Shown piece by piece: positions 54,211-62,268 of a stretch of 64,000 nt of DNA (the first letter of the stretch is position 1; every line of letters begins with the position of its first letter). The DNA is from Micromonospora sediminimaris. GTDB lineage: Bacteria; Actinomycetota; Actinomycetes; Mycobacteriales; Micromonosporaceae. The stretch covers positions 124,001 to 188,000 of the forward strand of contig FOLJ01000008.1 in assembly GCA_900112325.1 (NCBI GenBank). Reading direction: 5' to 3'. The notes beneath the pieces were generated by a model. The model worked only from the letters and a program-made list of their open reading frames with translations. It did no database searches and had not been told where the DNA came from. Both the position numbers and the translations under genes were made by a program.

Positions 54211-55643
54211 GAAGGGCGCTGGCCCTCTGGACGGCCGGTGTGGGCACTCTGCTGGCGCTGGCTTTCCTCGTGCCGCTCGGGCTGACCCTCGGCGGGCAGG
54301 CACGCGAGGAAGCGATCGCCGACGCGGCCCGGCGCAGCGCGCTGGTGACCGGGGCCCTGGCGATCAGCACCGACGCGAAGGTGGTCACCCGGGCGATCGA
54401 GGCCAGCGGCGGCGACCCGGCCACCCGGCCCGTCGTGCACGGGCTCGACGTGGACTCCTCCGCCGGACGGGCCGACGCGGCGCACCTGGCGCAGGCCCGG
54501 GAGCAGGGCCGATCGTTGGTCGTCGACGTCGACGGCGGGGTGTTGCGGCTGGATCCGGTGGTGCTTGGCGAGCAGACCGCCGTGGTGGAGGTCTTCGTCC
54601 CGGATGCCGCGCTCGACGCCGGTGGCGGCCGGTGGTTGCTGCTGGCCGGGGTGGCCGTCGCGTTGGTGGGTGCCGCGATGCTGGTGGTGGACCGGCTCGC
54701 CGCCCGGGCGGCCGACGCGAGCCGGGCCCTGGTCAAGGCGTCGCTCGCCATCGGCGACGGCGACCTGGGGGTACGCGTGGAGCCGCATGGCCCGCGCGAG
54801 CTGGTCCAGGCCGGCCACGCGTTCAACCGGATGGCGGAACGGTTGGTGGCGGCGCGCACCGAGGAGCGGGAACTGGTGGCGGACCTGTCCCACCGGCTGC
54901 GTACCCCGTTGACCGTGCTGCGGCTGGACGCCGAGGCGCTGGAGTCCGACGACACGAGTGTCGGCTCGTTCAGTCAGGCAGAGTTGGACTACCGGCGCGG
55001 CATCCGACGCATCCGGCAGGCGATCGTCACCCTGGAGGGTGAGATCGACGTACTGATCAAGACCACCCGTAAGGCGGTGGCGACCGAGGCCGCGCCACCG
55101 GCGATGTGCGACGTGAGCGAGGTCGTCCGGGACCGGATGGTGTTCTGGGCCGCCCTCGCCGGTGACCAGAACCGTCCGCACCGGGTCTCCGGCGCCCAGT
55201 TGCGTATTCCCGCGCCGGTCCCCCGCGCCGAGCTGGCTGCCGCCCTGGACGCCGTGATCGGCAACGTGTTCCGCTACACCCCACAGGGCACCGCGTTCGA
55301 GGTGGCGGTGTCGCGCCGCGACGGATACGTGGCCATCCGGATCGACGATGCCGGTCCCGGTATCGCCAACCCGGACCGGGCGCTGCGACGCGGCGCCAGC
55401 GACCAGGGCTCCACCGGGTTGGGGCTGGACATCGCCAAGCGGGTGGCGTTGCAGGCCAACGGCTCGGTCAGCATCGACCGGGCCCACCTGGGCGGGGCGA
55501 GTGTGGTGATGCTGCTGGCCGACCCGGAGGCTACGCCGCGCCAGGTCAGCCGGTTCGGCCTGGTGGGCCGGATGGCGCGGGAGAGTCGGGACCAGAAGGC
55601 CCGTGGACGCCGCTGGCCCCGGCAGCGCCCGACGGACGGCTGA
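54207..55643 (+). CDS. Sensor histidine kinase, HAMP-containing
   Basis: 478 residues from CTG at 54207, or 467 from GTG at 54240. Two membrane helices (about 10-30 and 145-165) bracket a short extracytoplasmic domain. A HAMP region follows, then DHp with ADLSHRLRTPLTVLRLDAE (His acceptor), N-box region NVFRYTPQGTAFEV, GPGIANPDRAL, and GSTGLGLDIAKRVAL. The CTG lies in a CTGA overlap with the regulator and gives the usual LRRALALW N-terminus; GTG at 54240 would still leave a membrane segment. The start is not certain. It is the cognate partner of the OmpR-type regulator. Confidence 0.88.
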   Translation: MRRALALWTAGVGTLLALAFLVPLGLTLGGQAREEAIADAARRSALVTGALAISTDAKVVTRAIEASGGDPATRPVVHGLDVDSSAGRADAAHLAQAREQGRSLVVDVDGGVLRLDPVVLGEQTAVVEVFVPDAALDAGGGRWLLLAGVAVALVGAAMLVVDRLAARAADASRALVKASLAIGDGDLGVRVEPHGPRELVQAGHAFNRMAERLVAARTEERELVADLSHRLRTPLTVLRLDAEALESDDTSVGSFSQAELDYRRGIRRIRQAIVTLEGEIDVLIKTTRKAVATEAAPPAMCDVSEVVRDRMVFWAALAGDQNRPHRVSGAQLRIPAPVPRAELAAALDAVIGNVFRYTPQGTAFEVAVSRRDGYVAIRIDDAGPGIANPDRALRRGASDQGSTGLGLDIAKRVALQANGSVSIDRAHLGGASVVMLLADPEATPRQVSRFGLVGRMARESRDQKARGRRWPRQRPTDG

Positions 55644-55908
55644 CCGTCAGGCGCTCCGGGTAGGGAGCCGATCGCCTCGGGCTGTGCGACGGCACAAGTC
55701 TTTCTTAGATCCGAATTAACCAGGTTCCGCCCGACCGGTCCGGCTGACAGGATCGCTGCGAACCGAGCAGTTCCACCGGCCTATCGCTCCCAGCGCATTC
55801 GGCCGGTGGAGCCGTGCGCGCGGCGGGAGACACGGTCCCCCCACACCTCCTCCCGCCGCGCGCCACCTGGCCGGACGCGGTCGAGCTGACCGTCGGGGGG
55901 CAGCGACC

Positions 55909-55930
55909 CCGCACCCGCCGCAGGGTGCGG
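55909..55930 (-). terminator. Stem-loop after adenosine deaminase
   Basis: An 8-bp stem CCGCACCC / GGGTGCGG with loop GCCGCA, just past the adenosine deaminase stop codon on the minus strand. It is likely a terminator. The remainder of the 292-bp convergent gap (55644-55935) contains an A/T-rich patch at 55697-55722, not assigned. Confidence 0.6.
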
Positions 55931-55935
55931 CGGCG

Positions 55936-56961
55936 TCAGCCGCGCCGGTTGGCGAGGTAGGTGTCGATCTCGGCGAGGATCCGCTGCTTGCCGGTCCCGT
56001 CGAGGAAGGACGCGGTCACCGCGTTACGGGCCAGCGCGGCCACCCCGTCCGGGCCGATGTCGAGCAGCCGGGCCGCGACCGCGTACTCGTCGTCCAGGGT
56101 GGTGCCGAACATCGGCGGGTCGTCGGAGTTGATGGTCACCAGCACTCCCGCGTCGACCAGCCGGCGCAGCGGGTGCTCGTCGAGGTCGGCCACGGCCCGG
56201 GTACGCACGTTCGACGTCGGGCAGACCTCCAGCGCGATCTGTTGCTCGGCCAGGTACGCGAGCAGTCGCGGATCCTGCGCGGCGGAGATGCCGTGGCCGA
56301 TGCGTTCGGCGCCCAGCTCGTGCAGCGCGTCCCAGATCGTCTGCGGGCCGGTGGTCTCCCCGGCGTGCGGCACCGACCGCAGCCCGGCCGCGCGGGCCTG
56401 GTCGAAGTAGGGCTTGAACTGCGGCCTCGGCACACCGATCTCCGGGCCGCCGAGGCCGAAGCTGATCAACCCGTCGGGGCGCTCGTCGAGCGCGATCCGC
56501 AGGGTCTCCTCGGCGGCCGGCAGGCCCGCTTCGCCGGGAATGTCGAAGCACCAGCGCAGCTCGATGCCGAAGTCGGCGGCGGCCCGTTTGCGGGCGTCCT
56601 CGATCGCCTCGCAGAACGCCAGCGCCGCAATGCCGCGCCGTACGTGGGAGTAGGGCGTCACGGTCAGCTCGGCGTAGCGGACCTGCTGGCGGGCCAGTTC
56701 CCGGGCCACCTCGTGGGTGAGGATCCAGACGTCCTCCGGGTCGCGAATCAGGTCGACCACGCTGAGGTACAGATCGATGAAGTGGGCGAAGTCGCGGAAG
56801 ACGAAGTAGTCGGCAAGCAGTTGCGGGTCCGCCGGGACGGGGCTGCGTCCCTCGTGCCGGGCGGCCAGCTCGGCCACGATGCGGGGCGAGGCGGAGCCGA
56901 CGTGGTGCACGTGCAGCTCCACCTTGGGCAGTCCGGCGATGAAGGAACGCAGGTCGGTCAC
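55936..56961 (-). CDS. add: Adenosine deaminase
   Basis: 341 residues. It converts adenosine to inosine in purine salvage. The metal-binding and catalytic motifs are the N-terminal LPKVELHVHH, VPHAGETTG, ERIGHGISA and the C-terminal TINSDDPPMFGTTL. GTG at 56961 has GGAGAACTC upstream and overlaps the stop of the upstream methyltransferase as GTGA, so the pair is coupled. Confidence 0.95.
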   Translation of the reverse strand: MTDLRSFIAGLPKVELHVHHVGSASPRIVAELAARHEGRSPVPADPQLLADYFVFRDFAHFIDLYLSVVDLIRDPEDVWILTHEVARELARQQVRYAELTVTPYSHVRRGIAALAFCEAIEDARKRAAADFGIELRWCFDIPGEAGLPAAEETLRIALDERPDGLISFGLGGPEIGVPRPQFKPYFDQARAAGLRSVPHAGETTGPQTIWDALHELGAERIGHGISAAQDPRLLAYLAEQQIALEVCPTSNVRTRAVADLDEHPLRRLVDAGVLVTINSDDPPMFGTTLDDEYAVAARLLDIGPDGVAALARNAVTASFLDGTGKQRILAEIDTYLANRRG

Positions 56962-57749
56962 GAGTTCTCCTGGGCGGAACCGGTACGGGCGACGAGAAAG
57001 ATCCGTCGGAACGGGAAGTACACCTGGCCGTGCCGCACCGGGTACGCCTCGCTCAGGCGTACCGCCAGCGCGGCCCGGAAGGCGGACCAGCCGGCGGCGT
57101 CCAGCGCGGCTCGGACCGGGCGCAGGGCGGTGCCCTCCAGCCAGGTCAGCACGGGGTGGGCCGAGTCGGGACCGGCCGCCAGCAGGTGCACGTAGGTAGT
57201 CTCCCAGGCGTCGACGGTGCAGCCGACGGCGACCAGCGACTCGGCGTAGTCGGCCGGGTCGGCGACCGGCGCTTCGCGCAGCAGCGGGGTCAACGCCGCC
57301 CGCCACGGCGGGTGGCCGGCGACCTCGCGCAGCGCCCGGTGCGAGGGCGCGTCGAAGTTTCCCGGCACCTGCACCGCCAGCCAGGCGCCGGCCGGCAGCT
57401 CGGTGGCCCAGCGGACGAGCAGGTCACGGTGGCCGGGGACCCACTGGAGCACCGCGTTGCTGAGCACCACGTCGTTGTCCGGGTCGGGACGCCAGTCGCG
57501 GACGTCAGCCACCTGGAAGCTGACCGGGACGTCAAGCGCGGTGGCCCGCGCGATCATCTCCGGCGAGGAGTCCAGGCCGACGACCCGGCTGTCCGGCCAG
57601 CGGGCGGCGAGCACGGCGGTGAGGGTGCCGGGACCGCAGCCGAGGTCGACCACCCGCCGGGGGTGGTCGGCGTCCACCCGGGCCAGCAGGTCGTGGAAGG
57701 GCCGGGACCGTTCGTCGCCGTAGCGCAGGTATGCCGTCGGATCCCACAT
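56958..57749 (-). CDS. Trans-aconitate 2-methyltransferase-like SAM methyltransferase
   Basis: 263 residues. The SAM motif VVDLGCGPGTLTAVLAARWP, then VVGLDSSPEMIARATAL, and the length match Tam, which methylates trans-aconitate. The FDAPSHRALREV and TTYVHLL regions fit that subfamily. ATG at 57749. It is coupled to add by GTGA overlap; the functional link between them is unclear. Confidence 0.88.
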   Translation of the reverse strand: MWDPTAYLRYGDERSRPFHDLLARVDADHPRRVVDLGCGPGTLTAVLAARWPDSRVVGLDSSPEMIARATALDVPVSFQVADVRDWRPDPDNDVVLSNAVLQWVPGHRDLLVRWATELPAGAWLAVQVPGNFDAPSHRALREVAGHPPWRAALTPLLREAPVADPADYAESLVAVGCTVDAWETTYVHLLAAGPDSAHPVLTWLEGTALRPVRAALDAAGWSAFRAALAVRLSEAYPVRHGQVYFPFRRIFLVARTGSAQENS

Positions 57750-57843
57750 GACCGCCCCACCCCCATCGCAAACCGTACGTCCGTCTTGTTGACCGTACGG
57801 CCCGGCCCGTGCCGGAGGCAAGCCGGGTCACTAGGCTCACCTC

Positions 57844-58827
57844 ATGGAGCAACGCACGTTCCCCCGAATGGATCGCCAGGTCGGTGTGGTCGGGCTCGGC
57901 GCCTGGCAGCTCGGCGCCGACTGGGGCACGGTGACCGAGGACGACGCGATCGCGGTGCTGACCGCCGCGGTCGAGGCCGGGGTCACCTTCCTGGACACCG
58001 CCGACGTCTACGGCGACGGGCGCAGCGAACAGCTGATCGGACGCTTCCTGGCGGCGCACCCCGACGCCGGGCTGACGGTGGCGACCAAGATGGGCCGACG
58101 GGTGGCGCAGACGCCCGAGGCGTACACCCTGGACAACTTCCGCCGGTGGACCGACAGGTCCCGGACCAACCTCGGCATGGACACGCTGGACCTGGTGCAG
58201 CTGCACTGCCCGCCGACGGCCGTCTTCGCCACCGACGAGGTCTTCGACGCCCTCGACACCCTGGTGGCCGAGAAGCGGATCGCCGCGTACGGCGTCAGCG
58301 TGGAGACCTGCGACGAGGCGCTCACCGCGATCGCCCGGCCCGGGGTGGCCAGCGTGCAGATCATCCTCAACGCGCTGCGGCACAAGCCGCTCGAACGCGT
58401 GCTGCCGGCCGCCTCGGCCGCCGGGGTCGGCATCATCGCCCGCGTCCCGCTGGCCAGTGGCCTGCTCTCCGGCCGGTACGACGAGCACACCACCTTCGCC
58501 GCCGACGACCACCGCAACTACAACCGGCACGGCGAGGCGTTCGACGTCGGCGAGACGTTCTCCGGGGTGGACTTCACCACCGGCCTGGCCGCCGTGCGAC
58601 GGATCGCCCCGCTGGTCGGCGAGGACCGCACGATGGCCCAGTTCGCGCTGCGCTGGGTGCTCGACCAACCGGGCGTCACCGTGGTCATTCCGGGCGCCCG
58701 CGACGCCACTCAGGCCCGCGGCAACGCCGCCGTGGCCGGCCAGCCAGCACTGTCCTCTGAGGAACTTGCCGAGGTGGCGGCGGTCTACGACGACCTGATC
58801 CGACCCCAGGTGCACCACCGATGGTGA
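57844..58827 (+). CDS. Aldo/keto reductase
   Basis: 327 residues. Catalytic residues are seen in TFLDTADVYGDGRSE (Asp, Tyr), VATKMGRR (Lys) and VQLHCPPTAVF (His). The QxxGxGxWQLG-like VGLGAWQLGADWG start marks the family, and the C-terminal RDATQARGNAAV is the NADPH site. No partner indicates its substrate. A promoter lies in the 94 bases shared with the divergent tam gene, not assigned. Confidence 0.92.
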   Translation: MEQRTFPRMDRQVGVVGLGAWQLGADWGTVTEDDAIAVLTAAVEAGVTFLDTADVYGDGRSEQLIGRFLAAHPDAGLTVATKMGRRVAQTPEAYTLDNFRRWTDRSRTNLGMDTLDLVQLHCPPTAVFATDEVFDALDTLVAEKRIAAYGVSVETCDEALTAIARPGVASVQIILNALRHKPLERVLPAASAAGVGIIARVPLASGLLSGRYDEHTTFAADDHRNYNRHGEAFDVGETFSGVDFTTGLAAVRRIAPLVGEDRTMAQFALRWVLDQPGVTVVIPGARDATQARGNAAVAGQPALSSEELAEVAAVYDDLIRPQVHHRW

Positions 58828-58841
58828 GCGGCGCGCCCGGC

Positions 58842-58904
58842 GGCGGCCCCACCGGTGCGCCCGGCGGCGGCCCGTCCGGCGGCCCCACCGGTGCGCCCGG
58901 CGGC
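58842..58904 (+). repeat. Direct repeat, 27-bp units with 36-bp period
   Basis: Two identical 27-base units (58842-58868 and 58878-58904) begin GGCGGCCCCACCGGTGCG. In the frame of the next gene they would encode Gly/Pro/Ala-rich segments (GGPTGAPGGGPS). They lie between the aldo/keto reductase and the small membrane protein. Confidence 0.85.
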
Positions 58905-58943
58905 GCGCAGCCAGGTGGCGGGCCACAGCAGAGGGAGACCGCG

Positions 58944-59138
58944 ATGAACGGTTGGCTCCGACTCACACTCGGTCTGCTGGCCGTGGTCGTGGGTGCGGTG
59001 TGGACGGTGCAGGGCCTCGGTTACGTCGAGGGCAGCGTGATGACCGGCCAGCGGATCTGGGCGGTACTCGGTCCGTTGCTGATCCTTGTCGGTCTGGCCC
59101 TGCTCTGGCTCGGCGTACGCGCCCGCAACCGCCGTTGA
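58944..59138 (+). CDS. Small membrane protein of unknown function
   Basis: 64 residues with two membrane helices (LRLTLGLLAVVVGAVWTVQG and WAVLGPLLILVGLALLWLGV) and a basic C-terminal tail. ATG at 58944 follows AGAGGGAG, a good ribosome site. An in-frame ATG at 58821, overlapping the reductase stop, would add a Gly/Pro-rich repetitive 41-residue N-terminus; both starts may be used. It probably sits in the membrane and has no identified family. Confidence 0.68.
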   Translation: MNGWLRLTLGLLAVVVGAVWTVQGLGYVEGSVMTGQRIWAVLGPLLILVGLALLWLGVRARNRR

Positions 59139-59161
59139 GGCCAACGCACCAATCATGCGGA

Positions 59162-59192
59162 AAGCCCCGCGTCCATCCGGGACGCGGGGCTT
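59162..59192. terminator. Bidirectional terminator between membrane protein and cold-shock gene
   Basis: A 13-bp perfect stem AAGCCCCGCGTCC / GGACGCGGGGCTT with a five-base loop, in the convergent gap. On the minus strand TTT follows the stem, so it terminates the cold-shock gene well. Confidence 0.88.
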
Positions 59193-59244
59193 CGCACTGA
59201 TTCGGGACTGCCTCGCCACTGGCCGGCGGTCGCCGACCGGTGCC

Positions 59245-59448
59245 TCAGAGGGGGCGGACCTGCTCGGCCTGCGGACCCTTCTGGCCCTGGGCGATTTCGA
59301 ACTCCACCCGCTGGTTCTCCTCCAGCGTGCGGTAGCCGCTGGTCTGGATGGCCGAGAAGTGGACGAACACGTCAGCACCCCCGCCGTCGACGGTGATGAA
59401 GCCGAAGCCCTTGTCAGCGTTGAACCACTTCACGGTTCCCTGCGCCAT
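59245..59448 (-). CDS. Cold-shock domain protein
   Basis: 67 residues, typical CspA length. RNP-1-like [11 protein letters not shown] and RNP-2-like VFVHFSAI are intact. It binds single-stranded nucleic acid and acts as an RNA chaperone. AAGGAG precedes the ATG. It is monocistronic with a terminator downstream. Confidence 0.97.
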   Translation of the reverse strand: MAQGTVKWFNADKGFGFITVDGGGADVFVHFSAIQTSGYRTLEENQRVEFEIAQGQKGPQAEQVRPL

Positions 59449-59693
59449 GTGTATCTCCTTCTAAAACTGGCGGCCGAGCACACCGTGCGGCCGGTTGGCC
59501 GTTTTTGAGCAGCGGTGCCTGAGGCGGCCCCCAATGAAGGAGACTTCTCTCAACCCACGCCATCTCTCAACAGCGTGGAACAGCTTAACCACGTACGCAA
59601 AAACTCTGCACAGCCTAACCGACGAAATTCTCCGACATGTGACCTGAGGGATGCGTGAGATCCGTCGTGGGCGGAGGCGGTGGGATAAGGCGA
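59449..59693 (-). promoter_or_regulatory. Long 5' region of the cold-shock gene
   Basis: About 245 bases between the cold-shock start and the DUF4235 terminator are gene-free, with an A/T-richer stretch near 59583-59640 that may hold the promoter and so give an untranslated leader of over 100 bases. A long structured leader is usual for cold-shock genes. No exact -35/-10 boxes could be assigned. Confidence 0.4.
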
Positions 59694-59728
59694 AAGGCCC
59701 CCTCACCGGCAACTGGTGAGAGGGCCTT
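59694..59728 (-). terminator. Terminator after the DUF4235 operon
   Basis: A 13-bp stem with one C/A mismatch (AAGGCCC-C-CTCACC / GGTGAG-A-GGGCCTT), loop GGCAACT, followed on the minus strand by CTTTCG. It lies just downstream of the DUF4235 stop. Confidence 0.85.
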
Positions 59729-59739
59729 GGCATGGACGT

Positions 59740-60012
59740 TCAGTCCGGCCAGCTACCGGTGATCCGGCGGACGCCGACCGCACCACCTCGGTCGACGGCC
59801 GCCCGGACGACCGAGAAAATGGCTCCCTGCAAGGCAGCCGCCGCCAGGATCTCCCCCCAGCGGCGGTCCTCGTCGGTCGGGTTGGGCGCCTCACCGTCAC
59901 CGGCGGTCATCTTCCACACCTGGCGGAAGACCGCGCCCGCGATCGCACCGGCGGCGAAGCCCATCAGCACGCCCACCGGCTTGTAGGCGGCCCTGCCGAT
60001 TCCCTTGCTCAC
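59740..60012 (-). CDS. DUF4235 membrane protein
   Basis: 90 residues. A membrane helix (YKPVGVLMGFAAGAIAGAVF) is followed by DRRWGEILAAAALQGAIFSVVRAAVDRGGAVGVRRITG, the DUF4235 pattern. It is the last gene of a three-gene overlap run (ATGA with the DUF3618 gene). Members are common in actinobacterial envelope-stress operons; function unknown. Confidence 0.9.
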   Translation of the reverse strand: MSKGIGRAAYKPVGVLMGFAAGAIAGAVFRQVWKMTAGDGEAPNPTDEDRRWGEILAAAALQGAIFSVVRAAVDRGGAVGVRRITGSWPD

Positions 60013-60320
60013 GCACGCCTCCCTCTAATGATCATCAACACCACGGCGGTGGCGACCGCACCGGCCGCGAGCGCGATGAACGGAGCGGGCCCCTGCCGAC
60101 CCGGTCCCTGCTGGTGGAGACCGGCCTGGGCGCGTACCCGGGCGACGGTCACCGCAGCCTGCTCACGTACCCGCTCGCGTGCCTGGTCCGCCGAGGACTT
60201 CAGTCGCTTCTTGACGTCGGCCTTGGCGGCCAGCGCCTCCATCGTCTCGCCCAACTCGACGCGGGTGCGCCGGATCTCCTCCCGCAGCGCCTCCGTGTCA
60301 CCCGTACCGTTGCCTGTCAT
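60009..60320 (-). CDS. DUF3618 membrane-anchored protein
   Basis: 103 residues. An acidic helical segment (EALREEIRRTRVELGETMEALAAK, written here in parts: EEIRRTRVELGETMEAL) and DVKKRLKSSADQ match DUF3618. A C-terminal membrane helix (FIALAAGAVATAVVLMII) follows. It overlaps both neighbours by ATGA, so the three proteins are co-translated. Probably an inner membrane scaffold; function unknown. Confidence 0.9.
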   Translation of the reverse strand: MTGNGTGDTEALREEIRRTRVELGETMEALAAKADVKKRLKSSADQARERVREQAAVTVARVRAQAGLHQQGPGRQGPAPFIALAAGAVATAVVLMIIRGRRA

Positions 60321-60769
60321 GCCCGTCCCCTGTCCTTCACCGCAGCGCTGACCACGTCGACGTCGGCTCGCAGGCTGCGCACGGTCGCCTCGGGCACCGG
60401 CGGGACCGCGCGACTGACCCGGCGCTTGCCGATCAGCGCGAGCACTCCGGCGACCAGGAACAGGGCCACCGCCACGATCAGGGCGGCTGCCCACGCCGGC
60501 AGCACCAGGGCCAGCAGGAGGATCGCGGCGGTCACCAGTGCCCCCAGACCGAAGAAGGCGAGGGCGCCACCGCCTGCGAACAGCCCGGCACCGATGCCGG
60601 CCTGCTTACCCTTCTCGGTCAGCTCGGCGCGGGCCAGTGCGAGTTCGTCCCGAACCAGGCGCGAGACCTGCTCGGTCGCCCGCTGGACCAGTTCGGCGGT
60701 GGACGGCTCCGTCCCGTTGTGGGACATGCGCCCGTTGTGGGACTTACGGGCATTCGCCACGTCAGCCAT
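60317..60769 (-). CDS. Actinobacterial holin-X/phage holin family protein
   Basis: 150 residues. The N-terminus (TAELVQRATEQVSRLVRDELALARAEL) and two long hydrophobic helices with Gly-rich spacing match the actinobacterial putative holin-X family. Despite the name, no lysis role is implied: it sits in a housekeeping envelope operon with DUF3618 and DUF4235. ATGA overlap links it to the next gene. Confidence 0.9.
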   Translation of the reverse strand: MADVANARKSHNGRMSHNGTEPSTAELVQRATEQVSRLVRDELALARAELTEKGKQAGIGAGLFAGGGALAFFGLGALVTAAILLLALVLPAWAAALIVAVALFLVAGVLALIGKRRVSRAVPPVPEATVRSLRADVDVVSAAVKDRGRA

Positions 60770-60916
60770 GCTGTCCCCCTCTCGTCATCACCGCGCTGTA
60801 TGCCCGGAGTCGCCGCTCGTCAATCCTGTTCCCGAAAAAGGGGGCAGAAGCGTCGGGCAGCACGTCCCCGCCGAACGCCGCGCCAAACCTCCACATCCGA
60901 GTGGATAACGAGGTGG

Positions 60917-62131
60917 TCAGCGGCGAGGTTCGGCGGGCTCCCGAGGTTCGGCGGGCTCGTCCGGGCCGACGAAGGCCTCGTTGCGGGCGTGGCCGTCGTC
61001 GCTGCCACCGAAGAGCCGGGCGTCGTCGGGCATCTCGGCCTCGGCCTGTCGCCGCGTCGCGTGGCGCGGCTGGATCCACTGCCACGCCAGGTCGCTCGCG
61101 CCGTCGCCGACCTCCGTACGCAGTCGGGGCATCGCGGTGGGACGGTGATCGCGTACCCACGCCACCAGCTGCTCCCGCACGAGGCAGCGCAGGTCCCACA
61201 GCGCGCCCGCGTTGGCGGCACTCACCAGCGCGCGAACCTTGATCGTCCCGCCGGTCGCGTCGGTGACCTGGAGGACACAGACCCGGCCGTCCCACAGTTC
61301 GGTGCTCTCGACCAGCCGGCGTAGCTCCTCGCGCATGGCCTGCACCGGGATCGACCAGTCGACCTCGAACTCGGCGGTGCCCAGGACCTTCGCCTCGGTA
61401 CGGGTCCAGTTCTGGAACGGCTTGCTGGTGAAGTAGGAGGTGGGCAGGATCAACCGCCGGTCGTCCCAGATCTGCACCACCACGTAGCTGAGGGTCAACT
61501 CCTCGATCCGACCCCACTCCCCCTCGATCACCACCACGTCGTCGAGGCGTACCGCGTCGCTGAAGGCGAGTTGCAGGCCGGCGAAGACGTTGCCCAGCAG
61601 GCTCTGCGCGGCCAGGGCGGCGACGACACCGACCACACCGGCGCTGGTCAACACACCGGCACCGATCCCCCGCACGGCGGGGAAGGTCATCAGCATCACG
61701 CCGAGGGTGATGACGACGATCACCACGATGGTCACCCGACGCAGCATCACCACCTGCGTGCGTACCCGCCGGGCGTGCCGGTTGTCCGGCACGTCCACCC
61801 GGAACCGGGCGAGCGCGGTGTCCTCCACCACCACCAGCAGCGAGGCGACCAGCCAGGCCGCGGTGGCGATGACGGCGAGCACCAGCAGGTGCAGCAGTGC
61901 CTGACGCCAGCCGGTGCCGATCGCGTACCCGGTGCTGAACCGGACGGCGAACTGCACGGCGAGCACCGTGGCGGCGACCTGGAACGAGCGGTGCGCGTGC
62001 TGGGTCAACTCGGTCAGCAGCAGTGACTTGCGGCCCCAGCGACGGGTGAGGCGGTGCACCACCTCGACCACGGCAAGAGCGATCGCCGCCGCGGCGAGCG
62101 CGGCGACGACCGTCACGAGGTAGCTGTGCAC
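60917..62131 (-). CDS. MscS-family mechanosensitive channel
   Basis: 404 residues. About four N-terminal membrane helices are followed by the pore-lining helix and beta domain (VGVVAALAAQSLLGNVFAGL, then SDAVRLDDVVVIEGEWGRIEEL), the MscS signature. A C-terminal cytoplasmic domain and a charged low-complexity tail follow. GTG at 62131 has AAGGAG upstream; an in-frame start at 62272 would add a poorly conserved His/Ser stretch. It relieves osmotic down-shock. The 147 bases to the holin-X operon hold no clear feature. Confidence 0.92.
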   Translation of the reverse strand: MHSYLVTVVAALAAAAIALAVVEVVHRLTRRWGRKSLLLTELTQHAHRSFQVAATVLAVQFAVRFSTGYAIGTGWRQALLHLLVLAVIATAAWLVASLLVVVEDTALARFRVDVPDNRHARRVRTQVVMLRRVTIVVIVVITLGVMLMTFPAVRGIGAGVLTSAGVVGVVAALAAQSLLGNVFAGLQLAFSDAVRLDDVVVIEGEWGRIEELTLSYVVVQIWDDRRLILPTSYFTSKPFQNWTRTEAKVLGTAEFEVDWSIPVQAMREELRRLVESTELWDGRVCVLQVTDATGGTIKVRALVSAANAGALWDLRCLVREQLVAWVRDHRPTAMPRLRTEVGDGASDLAWQWIQPRHATRRQAEAEMPDDARLFGGSDDGHARNEAFVGPDEPAEPREPAEPRR

Positions 62132-62268
62132 GTGTTGCTTCTCCTTCCGGCCCGACGACGATCCCCGGTGGTGGTGTCCGGCGTGCGGGCAATCAAGATC
62201 CGGCAAGGGGCAATGGTGCCCTGGATTGCCGGCCCCGGCCACCGCGGGGGTGGCCGGGGAGGAGAAGG

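Noticed and set aside
59521-59560. CAACCCACGC near the cold-shock leader as a third copy of the shared element
   Set aside because: Only about 11 bases match and the TTTGCTCTGCTT half is missing; chance similarity is likely.
60317-60769. Holin-like protein as evidence of prophage
   Set aside because: No endolysin, integrase, capsid or tail genes are near, and DUF3618/DUF4235 context is chromosomal envelope.
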